From Streptomyces sp. DSM 15324 (lineage in GTDB: Bacteria; Actinomycetota; Actinomycetes; Streptomycetales; Streptomycetaceae): a DNA stretch of 64,000 bases. Under the pieces are notes generated by a model. That model did not search any database, was not told the origin of the DNA, and saw only the letters and a list, made by a program, of their open reading frames with translations. Shown here one piece after another: positions 16,680 to 25,491 of this stretch; positions within the stretch are counted from its first letter, which is position 1; each line of letters opens with the position of its first letter. The stretch spans positions 380,121-444,120 of the forward strand of contig NZ_KQ949026.1 in assembly GCF_001514285.1 (NCBI RefSeq), read 5' to 3'. Both the position numbers and the translations under genes were made by a program.

Positions 16680-16704
16680 TAATTTCTGTCGCCCGACAGG
16701 AATT
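16680..16704. promoter_or_regulatory. TetR-type operator in front of the permease gene
   Basis: The palindrome AATTTCTGTCG-CC-CGACAGGAATT (16681-16704, one mismatch between arms), preceded by T, lies 22 bases before the permease start. It matches the perfect palindrome at 26226-26251, between the TetR gene and the urea/guanidine operon, in sequence, spacing and even the preceding CCT. This similarity over 24 bases in two distant promoters is best explained by one regulator binding both. Confidence 0.8.
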
Positions 16705-16726
16705 CGCGCCCAAGGCAGGTGCCGCC

Positions 16727-18268
16727 GTGACCACCAGCTCCCCCGCCGACGTACGCCCAGACCCGCCGCACTCCCCCGCCCACGCCCCCGCCCCGGACGA
16801 CCGCTCCCTCGCCGAGTTCGGCTACCGCCAGGAACTCCACCGCAGTCTGGGCCGCTACGCCTCGTTCGCCGCCGGCTTCTCCTTCATCTCCGTCCTGACG
16901 ACGGTCTTCCAGTTCTTCGCCTTCGGGTACGCGTTCGGCGGCCCCGTCTTCTTCTGGGCCTGGCCGGTGGTGCTGCTCGGGCAGCTGCTGGTGGCCGCCT
17001 GCTTCGCGGAACTGGCGGCCCGCTATCCGATCTCCGGCGCGATCTACCAGTGGTCGTCGCGGCTGTCGACGCCGTCGTTCGGCTGGTTCGCAGGCTGGAT
17101 CATGGTCATCGGCCAGATCGTCGTCGTCGCGGCCGCCGCGCTCGCCCTGCAGATGGTGCTGCCGGCGATCTGGTCCGGCTTCCAGCTGATCGGCACCGAC
17201 CCCTCGCCGGTCTCCCCCGACGGCGCGGCCAACGCGGCCCTGCTCGGCGTGATCCTGCTGGCCCTGACCACCGCCGTCAACGTCGTCGACAACCGGGTGA
17301 TGTCGGTGATCAACCGGGTCGGGGTCACCGCCGAGATCATCGGCGCGGTCCTCATCGTCGTCCTGCTGCTCACCCACTCCGAGCGCACGCCCGGCATCAC
17401 CTTCCACACCACGGGCGCCGCCCAGTCGGGCCTGTTCGGGGCGCTCGCGGTGGGCTCGTTCACCGCCGCGTACGTGATGATCGGCTTCGACAGCGCGGGC
17501 GAGATGAGCGAGGAGACCCACCACCCCCGCCGTACGGCGCCCCGCACGATCCTCACCGCGCTCGGCGCGGCGGGGCTGCTCGGCGGGCTGATCGTGCTCG
17601 GCGGACTGCTCGCCGCGCCCAGCCTCACCGACGGGCGCCTCGGCGTCGACGGACTGTCCTACGTCCTGACCAGCAGCCTCGGCGACGGCGTCGGCAAGGT
17701 GCTCCTCGCGGACGTGGTGGTGGCGATCGCCGTGGCCACGCTCGCCATCCAGACGGCGGCCTGCCGGATGCTGTTCTCCATGGCCCGCGACGGTCAGCTC
17801 CCGTTCTCCGCGCGCCTGGCCCGGGTGAACCCGCGCACCGGCATGCCGAGCGCCCCCGCCCTGGTCGTCGGCGTCCTCGCGGCGGCCCTGCTCCTGCTGA
17901 ACTTCGCCTCGCCGGACGCCTTCCTGGCCATCGGCACCACCTGCATCGTGATGCTGTACCTCGCCTACGCGATGGTCACCGGCCCGCTGCTGGTGCGCCG
18001 GCTGCGCGGCGGGTTCTCCTCGGCCGGCACCGACGAGCGGGGCGCCCCGCTGTTCTCGCTGGGCCGCTGGGGCATCCCCGTCAACGTTCTCGCCCTGCTC
18101 TACGGCCTGCTGATGACCGTCAACCTGGCCTGGCCCCGCGCGGCGGTGTACGACCCGGCGGGCGGCCACTGGTACTTCCAGTGGTTCACCGTGCTGTTCC
18201 TGCTGGTCACGGTGGTGACCGGCCTCCTCTACCGGACCGTCCGCCGTCGCGACCTGCGCGTGGAGTGA
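16727..18268 (+). CDS. APC-family amino acid/amine permease
   Basis: A 513-residue membrane protein from GTG 16727 with about twelve hydrophobic segments. After an acidic and proline-rich cytoplasmic N-terminus it shows the APC signature GRYASFAAGFSFISVLT in the first segment, the YPISGAIYQWSSRLS loop, the GFDSAGEMSEETHHPRRTAPRTIL segment and late TM helices ending in a short charged tail. This places it with the APC permeases that carry amino acids, GABA or choline-like amines by proton symport. The shared operator suggests that it imports the substrate, or a related nitrogen compound, of the urea/guanidine operon. That link is inference. Confidence 0.9.
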   Translation: MTTSSPADVRPDPPHSPAHAPAPDDRSLAEFGYRQELHRSLGRYASFAAGFSFISVLTTVFQFFAFGYAFGGPVFFWAWPVVLLGQLLVAACFAELAARYPISGAIYQWSSRLSTPSFGWFAGWIMVIGQIVVVAAAALALQMVLPAIWSGFQLIGTDPSPVSPDGAANAALLGVILLALTTAVNVVDNRVMSVINRVGVTAEIIGAVLIVVLLLTHSERTPGITFHTTGAAQSGLFGALAVGSFTAAYVMIGFDSAGEMSEETHHPRRTAPRTILTALGAAGLLGGLIVLGGLLAAPSLTDGRLGVDGLSYVLTSSLGDGVGKVLLADVVVAIAVATLAIQTAACRMLFSMARDGQLPFSARLARVNPRTGMPSAPALVVGVLAAALLLLNFASPDAFLAIGTTCIVMLYLAYAMVTGPLLVRRLRGGFSSAGTDERGAPLFSLGRWGIPVNVLALLYGLLMTVNLAWPRAAVYDPAGGHWYFQWFTVLFLLVTVVTGLLYRTVRRRDLRVE

Positions 18269-18302
18269 CCCGGAAAGCAACCCGGCAAGCGACGCGACAC
18301 AG

Positions 18303-18343
18303 CGATGCCCCGCCGTTGGCGCTGTCCATCGGGCGGGGCATCG
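18303..18343. terminator. Bidirectional hairpin after the permease
   Basis: CGATGCCCCGCC (18303-18314) pairs perfectly with GGCGGGGCATCG (18332-18343) around a 17-base loop. It lies between the convergent permease and lipoprotein genes and can serve both. There is no U-run, as is usual in streptomycetes. Confidence 0.7.
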
Positions 18344-18395
18344 GTGCGTTCAGCGTGCGCAGCCAGCAGCATGCGTGAACAGTGATGCGAGCAGA

Positions 18396-18923
18396 CTATG
18401 CGCCACCACTGACAGCGCCCTTTGGCTCCCGGCCGTGGGCCCGCAGGCCGGCCTCGTCGGTCAGCAGCGTCACGTCCAGGGTGGACGCCCCGATGGTGAC
18501 GGCCACCACCCCATGACACCGCGAGTTCGGATCGTCCGCCGTGACGTCCCCGTGGCACCCGCCGGCCACGTACGCCGCCTGCGCGGCCTTCATCCTGGCG
18601 ATCTGGGCCCGCGCCTTCGGGTACGCGCGGCCCGACTTCTCGATCGCGTCCTCCAGGCCCGCGACGACCTTCATGACGGCGCGCGCGTATCCGGCGCAGG
18701 CGTCGCTCGACGGCATCCGGCAGGCCGACGTGCCCTCGCCCCGCGTGCCGGTGGCGGCCTCGAGCCTGGGCCCCCAGACAGGGCGCAACCTCCCGGGTGT
18801 CGCCGAAGGTGTCCGCGCCGCAGGGCCGGCTCCGGGCTCGGCGTCCGTGTCACCGCTCCCCCCGGAGCAGCCCGTGAAAGCGAACACGACGGCGAGCAGA
18901 AAAGCGGTGGCGGTCTGGCGCAT
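18396..18923 (-). CDS. Small lipoprotein of unknown function
   Basis: A 175-residue exported protein starting at ATG 18923. The signal peptide MRQTATAFLLAVVFAFTGC ends in a lipobox with the lipidated cysteine at residue 19, followed by a Ser/Gly/Asp-rich linker. The mature domain has four further cysteines (CRMPSSDAC, GGCHGD, SRCHG), suggesting two disulfide bonds, and a helical stretch in between. No known family is recognised. It is convergent with the permease gene and appears to be a single-gene unit. Confidence 0.75.
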   Translation of the reverse strand: MRQTATAFLLAVVFAFTGCSGGSGDTDAEPGAGPAARTPSATPGRLRPVWGPRLEAATGTRGEGTSACRMPSSDACAGYARAVMKVVAGLEDAIEKSGRAYPKARAQIARMKAAQAAYVAGGCHGDVTADDPNSRCHGVVAVTIGASTLDVTLLTDEAGLRAHGREPKGAVSGGA

Positions 18924-19022
18924 GGGTCCCCCGGGCGAGCGTGGCCGAGGTCGCATCATGCGCCGCGAATGCCCCTTGTGGGGGTGTGTGCCCGGATGAT
19001 GACCACGATCGGGTGACGGCCC

Positions 19023-19613
19023 TCAGTCACCCTGCACGCGCGCGTGGAGATGCATGTCGTGCCAGCCGTCCCGGTGCAGGGCGGCGCTGCGCCTGGTGCC
19101 CTCCAGGACGAATCCGGCCTTCGTCGCGACACGGCAGGAGGCCTCGTTGGCGGTGGCGTGCGACAGCTCCAGACGGTGGAAGCCGATCTCGTCGAGGGCC
19201 CAGCGGGCGAGTGCCGCGGTGGCGCGGGCCGCCGTGCCGTTTCCGCGGGCCTCCGGAGCGGTCCAGTACGCCACCTCGGCCGTCCCCTCGTCCAAGGCGA
19301 TCTCGCGCAGCGCCACCCGCCCCCGGACCCGGTCGGTGTCCGCGTCGGCGACGGCCCACTGGGCGTTGCGCTCACCGCTCCAGGCCCGCTGCCACTCCTC
19401 GATCCACCCGGCGACCTCCGCCAGCGACTCGGCGGCTCTGAGGTGCCACTGGTGGATGAGCGGATCCTGGAAGACGGCGTGGACGGCGGGGGCGTCCTCG
19501 GCCCGCCACGGGCGCAGGACGAGTCCGTCCCCGGTGGCCAGGACGGGCTGCGGGGCTGCGGACAGGGTTCCGGCGGGCAGCACCGTGGCGGCGGTGGACG
19601 GCATGGGGCGCAT
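19023..19613 (-). CDS. GNAT family N-acetyltransferase (RimJ-like)
   Basis: A 196-residue protein starting at ATG 19613 (an in-frame ATG at 19604 is possible). It has the RimJ/RimL-type GNAT layout: LRPWRAEDAPAVHAVFQDP at the start, the WAVADADTDRVRGRVALREI strand pair, AEVAYWTAPEARGNGTAARAT with the acetyl-CoA P-loop variant ARGNGTA, and FHRLELSHATANEASCRVATKAGF near the end. Such enzymes acetylate alpha-amino groups of proteins or small amines. It is divergent from the pseudouridine synthase gene, 57 bases away. Confidence 0.9.
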   Translation of the reverse strand: MRPMPSTAATVLPAGTLSAAPQPVLATGDGLVLRPWRAEDAPAVHAVFQDPLIHQWHLRAAESLAEVAGWIEEWQRAWSGERNAQWAVADADTDRVRGRVALREIALDEGTAEVAYWTAPEARGNGTAARATAALARWALDEIGFHRLELSHATANEASCRVATKAGFVLEGTRRSAALHRDGWHDMHLHARVQGD

Positions 19614-19670
19614 CCTGCCAACGGCGCCCGTCCCGGACAACGGGTTTTTCCGGTCGTACCCTGGACCCCG

Positions 19671-20618
19671 ATGAGACGCCGCACCCCTCCCCCGCCCTCC
19701 CCCCTGCCGCAGCGCGACGGGATCGATCCGGTGCGGGTGCGGTTGCCGGGCGAGGGGCACTGGGCCACCGTGCGGGACCACCTGGTGGAGCGGCTCACCG
19801 GGGCGGGCGCCGGGGTCGTCGACGGGATGCTGCGGGCCGGGCTGATGGTCGGCGCCGACGGGACGGCGGTGTCCCCGGACGCCCCGTACGTACCGGGCAT
19901 GTTCGTGTGGTTCCACCGGGAGCCGGCCGCCGAGGTGCCGGTGCCGTTCCCGCTGGAGGTCGTGCACCGCGACGAGCACATCGTCGTCGTGGACAAGCCG
20001 CACTTCCTGGCCACCACCCCGCGCGGCAGCCATGTCACCGAGACCGCGCTGGCCCGGCTCCGGCGGGAGCTCGGCATCCCCGCCCTGGGCGCGGCACACC
20101 GCCTGGACCGGCTCACCGCCGGACTCGTGCTGTTCACGGTGCGGCCCGAGGAGCGCGGCGCCTACCAGACGCTGTTCCGCGACCGGCTGGTGCGCAAGGT
20201 GTACGAGGCCGTCGCCCCCTACGCTCCGGGGCGGGCCTGGCCGGTGACCGTGCGCAGCCGGATCGTGAAGGAGCGCGGCACGCCGGCCGCGTTCGAGGTG
20301 CCGGGGGAGCCGAACGCGGTCAGCGACATCGAGCCGGTCGAGCACCGGCCGGACGGGCTGGCCCGCTACCGGCTGGTCCCCCACACCGGTCAGACCCATC
20401 AACTGCGCGTCCACATGAGCGCGTTGGGCGTGCCGATCCTCGGCGACCCGCTCTACCCGGAGGTGGCCCCGCCCGGGCCGGCCGGTGATTTCCGGCGCCC
20501 GCTGCAACTACTGGCGCGGGAGCTGGAGTTCACCGATCCGGTCACCGGGGCGCGTCACCTGCTGCGCAGTGGCAGGGTGCTGGAGTCCTGGGTGTCGTAC
20601 GCCCGTTGGGCCGGTTAG
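19671..20618 (+). CDS. RluA-family pseudouridine synthase
   Basis: A 315-residue protein from ATG 19671 with the conserved RluA core: VVVDKPHFLATTPRG, the catalytic HRLDRLTAGLVLF segment (Asp near residue 146) and RYRLVPHTGQTHQLRVHMSALGVPILGD. It would convert uridine to pseudouridine in rRNA or tRNA. The N-terminal 80 residues have a PGEGHWATVRDHLVERL segment rather than a clear S4 domain. The gene is convergent with the P450 gene, their stop codons separated by 15 bases with a hairpin between them. Confidence 0.93.
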   Translation: MRRRTPPPPSPLPQRDGIDPVRVRLPGEGHWATVRDHLVERLTGAGAGVVDGMLRAGLMVGADGTAVSPDAPYVPGMFVWFHREPAAEVPVPFPLEVVHRDEHIVVVDKPHFLATTPRGSHVTETALARLRRELGIPALGAAHRLDRLTAGLVLFTVRPEERGAYQTLFRDRLVRKVYEAVAPYAPGRAWPVTVRSRIVKERGTPAAFEVPGEPNAVSDIEPVEHRPDGLARYRLVPHTGQTHQLRVHMSALGVPILGDPLYPEVAPPGPAGDFRRPLQLLARELEFTDPVTGARHLLRSGRVLESWVSYARWAG

Positions 20619-20634
20619 CCGCCGGGCGGCGGCT
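20617..20634. terminator. Compact hairpin between convergent genes
   Basis: AGCCGCC-GGGC-GGCGGCT forms a perfect 7-bp stem with a 4-base loop. It overlaps the end of the pseudouridine synthase stop codon and touches the P450 stop codon, so it could end transcription from both sides. It is short, so confidence is moderate. Confidence 0.5.
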
Positions 20635-22112
20635 CAGTAGCCCCGCCACCAGATCAGGAACCGCTGCCAGGCGCCGGGGCGGCGGACCGGCTGCTCGGGG
20701 ACGGCCGGTGCGGGCTGCGGGGCGGCCGTCGGCTCGGGCGCGGGGGACGCCGGCCGGGGGTCGATGGTCAGCGGACGGAAGGCCCGTTGCGGTGGCACCG
20801 AGGCCGCGTGGGTCGGCTTCAGCTTGACGTCCTGCTGGGGCTTGGGCTCGAAGTGCGCCGGCAGCGCCACCAGGTGCCGGGAGGCGATCGACGTCGTCCA
20901 GCGCAGTTCGTCCTCGTCGCAGGCGAGCTGGATGTCCGGCAGCCGGGACAGCAGCGCGTCGACGCCGACGTCGGCGATGGCGCGTCCGATGTCCTGGCCG
21001 GGGCACTCGTGGGGGCCACGGCCGAAGGCCAGGTGGGAGCGGTTGCCCCGCATGTGGGCGGAGAGGTCGGGGCGCACCCGGGGGTCGACGTTGGCGGGGG
21101 CCGGCGCGAAGAAGAGCCCGTCACCGGCGCGGATGCGCTGGCCGCCCAGCTCGGTGTCCTGTTTGGCCATGTAGCCGAAGATCGTGCTGAACGGCGGCTC
21201 GTCCCACAGGGACTGCTCGACCGCCTCCGGCACGGTCATCTCGCCGCCGTTGAGGCGGGCGACGAAGCGCGGGTCGGTCAGGACCATGCGCAGAACGTTG
21301 GAGAGCAGGTTGACGGTGGCCTCGTAGGCGGCGAAGAGCACCAGCCGCAGGTGCTCACGGACCTCGTCGTCGCTCAGCCCGGCCGGGTGGGCGATGAGAT
21401 GGCTGGTGAAGTCGTCGGCGGGGGCGGCGCGGCGGCGCACGGTGAGCCGGCTCAGCGCCTCGACGACGTACGCGTGGCTCTCGACGGCGGTCTCGCTGCC
21501 CTTGAGCGCGTCCCGGGCGCAGGCGACCATCTTGTCGTCGTACTCCTCGGGCATGCCGAGGAGCTGGCACATCACCGCCATGGGGAGGTGTTCGGCGAAC
21601 TGGCCGACGAGGTCGGCCCGGCCCTCCTCGCAGAAGCGGTTGACCAGGGTCTGCGTGGCCCGGTGGATGTACCGGCGCACACTGCGCTCGTCGAGGGTCT
21701 CCATGGCCGCGGTGACCGCGCCGCGCAGCCGCTTGTGCTCGTCGCCCTCGGCGTGGGCGCAGATCGGCTGCCAGGCGATGTGCGGCATGTACGGGTGGTC
21801 GGGCCGGACGCGGCCTTCGCGCTGCGGCGTCCAGATGCGGGTGTCCTTGGTGAACGTCGAGGGCGTCCGCAGCATCTGGAGGTTCTCGGCGTGGCCGAGC
21901 ACCATCCACATCGGCAGGTCGTCGTGGAGCAGGACCGGGGCCACGGGGCCGTACTGCTCGCGCAGTTGCTCGTACAGCTCACCGAGGTCCTCCGCGCCGG
22001 GGCCGTAGAGCCGGGTCAGTCCGCCGGGGCCGGTGGCATGGGCGGGGCAGCCGGGCGGGGGGTCCAGGGCGAGGTCGTGGGGTCCGGTCGTCGTGGGGTG
22101 TTCAGGGGTCAC
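20634..22112 (-). CDS. Conservon-associated cytochrome P450, CYP157-like
   Basis: The 492-residue protein starts at GTG 22112, eight bases after GGAG; the frame extends back to 22160. The haem loop is FGRGPHECPGQ with cysteine ligand at residue 370. The I-helix has AAYEAT (261-266) in place of the usual AGxxT, and the K-helix has EQSLW (299-303) in place of EXXR. This combination is known for the CYP157 family, found next to streptomycete conservons. A proline/alanine-rich tail of about 60 residues follows the P450 fold. It is the last gene of the conservon unit, 60 bases after the GTPase gene, and corresponds by position to rarE of the Cvn9/rar operon. Substrate unknown. Confidence 0.9.
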   Translation of the reverse strand: MTPEHPTTTGPHDLALDPPPGCPAHATGPGGLTRLYGPGAEDLGELYEQLREQYGPVAPVLLHDDLPMWMVLGHAENLQMLRTPSTFTKDTRIWTPQREGRVRPDHPYMPHIAWQPICAHAEGDEHKRLRGAVTAAMETLDERSVRRYIHRATQTLVNRFCEEGRADLVGQFAEHLPMAVMCQLLGMPEEYDDKMVACARDALKGSETAVESHAYVVEALSRLTVRRRAAPADDFTSHLIAHPAGLSDDEVREHLRLVLFAAYEATVNLLSNVLRMVLTDPRFVARLNGGEMTVPEAVEQSLWDEPPFSTIFGYMAKQDTELGGQRIRAGDGLFFAPAPANVDPRVRPDLSAHMRGNRSHLAFGRGPHECPGQDIGRAIADVGVDALLSRLPDIQLACDEDELRWTTSIASRHLVALPAHFEPKPQQDVKLKPTHAASVPPQRAFRPLTIDPRPASPAPEPTAAPQPAPAVPEQPVRRPGAWQRFLIWWRGY

Positions 22113-22172
22113 AGGGGTCGCTCCGCAACTGTGGGGAATCCGTTGTCGGGGGGTGGGCAAGGGGGCCCGGGG

Positions 22173-22793
22173 CTAGATGAGGCTGCCTCTGAGCGAGAGG
22201 GTGTGCAGGAACCGCATCAGGGTCATCAGGACGTCGCGGCTGGAGGCGCGGCGGCGGGCGTCGCACTCCACGATCGGCACGTCCGGCGCGAGGTCGAGGG
22301 CGGCCCGGAGGTCCTCCAGGGGGTAACGGGGGCCGTCGGGGAAGGTGTTGACGGCGACGACGAAGGGCACTCCGCCCTCCTCCAGCCGGCCCATGACCTC
22401 GTAACTGACCTCCAGGCGGCGGGCGTCGACCAGGACGACCGCGCCGAGGGCGCCTTCGAAGAGCCCGTTCCACAGGAACCAGAAGCGTTCCTGGCCGGGG
22501 GTGCCGAAGAGGTAGAGCACCACCTGCTCGGTGATGCGGATGCGCCCGAAGTCCATCGCCACGGTGGTGGCGGTCTTGGTGTCGGAGCCGAAGTCGTCGT
22601 CGACCCCGATACCGGCCTGGGTCATGGTCTCCTCGGTGGTCAGCGGTTTGATCTCGCTGACGGAGCCGACCATGGTCGTCTTGCCGACGCCGAAGCCGCC
22701 CACGATGACGATCTTCGCCGCGGCCGTGGTGGTCTGCGGGAGCTGGTCCTCGACCCGCGGGCCGGGGACCGTGTCAGAGCCTTTGAAGTCCAT
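22173..22793 (-). CDS. cvnD: Conservon small GTPase-like protein CvnD
   Basis: A 206-residue Ras-like ATP/GTP-binding protein: Walker A GGFGVGKTTMV (residues about 32-42), the TTVAMDFGRI switch region, FGTPGQERFWFLW (the G3 motif) and VAVNTFPDG in the place of NKxD (G4), where the Asn-Thr variant is usual in conservons. Its start overlaps cvnC by 20 bases. CvnD is the putative output partner of the CvnA-B-C complex at the membrane, by analogy to eukaryotic G-protein systems. Position beside the tat-proteasome region suggests Cvn9 (rarD), which influences aerial growth. Confidence 0.93.
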   Translation of the reverse strand: MDFKGSDTVPGPRVEDQLPQTTTAAAKIVIVGGFGVGKTTMVGSVSEIKPLTTEETMTQAGIGVDDDFGSDTKTATTVAMDFGRIRITEQVVLYLFGTPGQERFWFLWNGLFEGALGAVVLVDARRLEVSYEVMGRLEEGGVPFVVAVNTFPDGPRYPLEDLRAALDLAPDVPIVECDARRRASSRDVLMTLMRFLHTLSLRGSLI

Positions 22794-23184
22794 GCATCAC
22801 CGCTTCGAGCAGGGATCGGTCGGGGAGCTTCTGGCGGACGATCGGGGCGCGTGCCTGCACCAGTTCGGCCGCCAGCATCTCGGTGAGCAGGACGGTCACC
22901 ACCGTGAACGGCAGGCCGAGGTAGGCGGACACCTCGGCCACCGACAGGGGGGCGGAGCACATCCGCAGCAGCACGGCCTGTTCCGGGGTGGCGGACGAGG
23001 GGGGGTCGGCACACGCCACGATCAACGTCACCAGGTCGAGCGGCGCCCGCTCGCCGTCGGGTCCCGTGAGCGTGTAGAGCCGGTCGGGCTTCTTCTCCCG
23101 GTCCGCCGGGGATGCGGCGGGCGGGGCCGGTGCGGGGGGCGGGAGCGCCAGGGGCTGGCGCCGCCGGCGTTGCGGAGGCGTCAT
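22774..23184 (-). CDS. cvnC: Conservon DUF742 protein CvnC
   Basis: A 136-residue protein from ATG 23184. A proline/arginine-rich N-terminus of about 35 residues precedes the DUF742 domain, which contains RLYTLTGPDGERAPLDLVTLI, then a winged-helix-like part (LSVAEVSAYLGLPFTVVTVLLTEMLAAELV). It overlaps cvnB by four bases (ATGA) and cvnD by 20 bases, so the three are translated together. DUF742 proteins are thought to bridge the CvnA kinase-like protein and the GTPase; the sequence itself shows no catalytic site. Confidence 0.92.
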   Translation of the reverse strand: MTPPQRRRRQPLALPPPAPAPPAASPADREKKPDRLYTLTGPDGERAPLDLVTLIVACADPPSSATPEQAVLLRMCSAPLSVAEVSAYLGLPFTVVTVLLTEMLAAELVQARAPIVRQKLPDRSLLEAVMHGLQRL

Positions 23185-23588
23185 ACGGTCAGCCCGTTGC
23201 GGCGGGGCGGGCTGGTCAGATGGGCCCCGATGCGGACGACGAGGTCGCGCATGGAGGCGCTCATCCGGCCGGGTTCGCAGCACACGTCGGACAGGACGGC
23301 GAGATAGGCGTTGGCGCCGGCGGACATCATGTAGAAGTAGCCGCCGTCCATCTCGATCATGATGAGGTTCATGTCGCCCTCGACGCACTCCATCTCCTGG
23401 GCGATGGCGGTGGCGAGGCTCTGCATGCCCGCGCAGGCGGCCGAGACGCGGTCGGCGGCGTCGGGTTCACCGGCGTAGCGGGCGATGCGCAGGCCGTCCG
23501 AGGAGAGCACGACGATCATCTCGATGCCGGGGACGCCGTCGTAGAGCTCCTTGAGCACCCAGTCGAAGTTCTGGCGCTGCTGGATCAC
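23181..23588 (-). CDS. cvnB: Conservon roadblock/LC7 protein CvnB
   Basis: A 135-residue protein from GTG 23588, which overlaps the cvnA stop codon by four bases. It is a single roadblock/LC7 domain: FDWVLKELYDGVPGIEMIVVLSSDGL, AADRVSAACAGMQSLATAIAQ and a closing strand with GGYFYMMSAGANAYLAVL. In conservons and in MglB such domains regulate small GTPases, acting as dimers, so CvnB is probably a GTPase regulator for CvnD. The N-terminus starts directly at the domain. Confidence 0.93.
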   Translation of the reverse strand: MIQQRQNFDWVLKELYDGVPGIEMIVVLSSDGLRIARYAGEPDAADRVSAACAGMQSLATAIAQEMECVEGDMNLIMIEMDGGYFYMMSAGANAYLAVLSDVCCEPGRMSASMRDLVVRIGAHLTSPPRRNGLTV

Positions 23589-25219
23589 GTGAGGTCCCCT
23601 TCGTCGTCGGCCTCGGGCGGCTTGGGCTTGTCCTGGATCAGGTGCAGGTATGCGGTGGGGTTGCGGGTGAAGTCGGTGGGGTGGACACCCGGCGGGGCGA
23701 TCTTCTTCAGGCCCTCCCAGAAGGCCTCGAAGGCCACTCCGGGTTCCTGCTTCTTCTTCTTGGGCTTCGGCGGTTCGGGCTGCGCCTGTGCGAACGGGTC
23801 GGGCCGGCCCTCGCGTTCGGCGCGCTCGGCGGCCTCCTGCGCGGCGTACGCCTCGGCGTAGCGCTGGCTGATCGGGATGATCGCCTTGGAGCGGCGCTGG
23901 GGCAGGCCCTTGTCGGTCCACTCGGTGATGACCGGCACGTCGTCCTCGAGGGAGACGTGGGCCGGGATCTTCGGGTTGGTGGGCCGACGCCGCTTGGGCG
24001 GCCGCTTGGGCCCCTCGATGTTGCTCAGGTCGATCTGCGCGGCGGCGGCGCCGATGCCGTGGGCGTAGCCGGGTGCCGGCTCGGAGGTCATCATCTCGCG
24101 GGGCACGACGAGGACGGCGCGTACCCCGCCGTACGCCGAAGTGCGCAGCGACACCTGGAGGTTGAAGGAGGTGCACAGCCGGCCGACGACGGCGAGGCCG
24201 AGGCGCGGGGCACCGCCGAGGTCCTGCATGGTGACGCCGCGCATGGCGTCGTCGAGCATCTTCTCGGTCTTGGCCCGGGACTCCTCGCTGAGGCTGACGC
24301 CGGCGTCCTCGATCTCGATGGCGATGCCGGTCTGCACTTCGATGGCGTTGACCTGCACCTTGGCGCTCGGGGGTGAGAACCGGGTGGCGTTGTCGAGGAG
24401 TTCGGCGATCGCGTGGATGAGCGGTTCGACGGAGATGCCGCGGATGTTGACCTTGGCGATGGAGTTCAGCTTGATGCGGGGGTACTCCAGGATGCGGGAC
24501 ATGCCGCCGCGCAGCACGCTGTAGAGCGGCACGGGCGCGGGCCAGCTGCGGCTGGGGCGGCCCCCGCCGAGGACTCCGATGGAGTCGGCGAGGCGGCCGA
24601 TCATGGAGGTGCCGTGGTCGATGCGGAGAAGGTCGTCGAAGACCTCCGGGTTGCGGCCGTGGTCGTCCTCCATCTCCCGCAGTTCCGCGCACTGCTGATG
24701 GACGATCGCCTGGACGCGGCGGGCGACGTTGACGAAGGCGCGCTGGACGGAGTCGCGCAGGGCGTTCTCGTAGTCGATGGCGTCGAGGAACCGCTTGACG
24801 AGCACGCGCTGTCCGTCGTCGATCTCGTGGAAGAACGGCTCGCGTTCACCCAGGTGGTGCATCACCTCCTCGGGGGAATTTCCACCGCGCAGCCACTCGA
24901 CGGCGAGGGGCACCAGTTCCTTGGCGATGAACCTGTTCTCGTCCTGCTGGGCGGCGAGGCGCCGCTCCAGGTGGGCGACGCGCTGCTCCGAGGCGGTGCG
25001 CAGTTCCCAGAGCCGGCGGCAGCGGATCCGGGCGTCGGCCCCCACCGCGGTGATGAGCAGGGTGGCCACTGCTCCGCAGACGCCGACGGCGAGCCGCGCC
25101 GGCCCCGCCACCAGGGCGACGGCGGCTCCGGTCACCGCGGCCATCACTATCGCCGGCAGCAACAGCAGGCGGGCGAAGGAAAGTTCTCGGCGACCGGGTG
25201 GGGACTGAACACTCACCAT
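23585..25219 (-). CDS. cvnA: Conservon histidine-kinase-like membrane protein CvnA
   Basis: A 544-residue protein starting at ATG 25219. Two hydrophobic segments at residues about 15-60 anchor it in the membrane. A long helical region follows, then a HATPase domain with N-box ELLDNATRFSPP, the EIEDAGVSLSEESR G-box variant and LGLAVVGRLC. A clear phospho-acceptor H-box is not seen, as in other CvnA proteins. The last 130 residues are charged and low in complexity (KPKKKKQ, many Arg). It heads the cvnA-B-C-D-P450 unit; the 270 bases upstream should hold the promoter. Confidence 0.92.
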   Translation of the reverse strand: MVSVQSPPGRRELSFARLLLLPAIVMAAVTGAAVALVAGPARLAVGVCGAVATLLITAVGADARIRCRRLWELRTASEQRVAHLERRLAAQQDENRFIAKELVPLAVEWLRGGNSPEEVMHHLGEREPFFHEIDDGQRVLVKRFLDAIDYENALRDSVQRAFVNVARRVQAIVHQQCAELREMEDDHGRNPEVFDDLLRIDHGTSMIGRLADSIGVLGGGRPSRSWPAPVPLYSVLRGGMSRILEYPRIKLNSIAKVNIRGISVEPLIHAIAELLDNATRFSPPSAKVQVNAIEVQTGIAIEIEDAGVSLSEESRAKTEKMLDDAMRGVTMQDLGGAPRLGLAVVGRLCTSFNLQVSLRTSAYGGVRAVLVVPREMMTSEPAPGYAHGIGAAAAQIDLSNIEGPKRPPKRRRPTNPKIPAHVSLEDDVPVITEWTDKGLPQRRSKAIIPISQRYAEAYAAQEAAERAEREGRPDPFAQAQPEPPKPKKKKQEPGVAFEAFWEGLKKIAPPGVHPTDFTRNPTAYLHLIQDKPKPPEADDEGDLT

Positions 25220-25491
25220 GTGGGCACCCTCTGTAGGGATCTGTCGGTATCTTCGGAGCAAAAGGGAACAGGCGCACGAATACACCGCAACTCGGTGCGC
25301 CGCGGGCGAGCTTAGTCCGACCGGATCATCGCCGTGTCATATTCGGCAACCCTCTGAAACCGACCGTGCGAGTGGAGTAACCTCGGCCCCATTTACACAC
25401 TCGGACACCAGTCGAACGCGCACAGTTACCGGGGACAGGTGTGCGGAAACCGGCCCGCCCGGACGGGTGAGCCCGTCACTCCCGGCGGTGT

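Noticed and set aside
19023..20507. A 494-residue minus-strand frame that includes the acetyltransferase
   Set aside because: Only the last 196 residues form the GNAT protein; the first 298 are antisense to the pseudouridine synthase gene.
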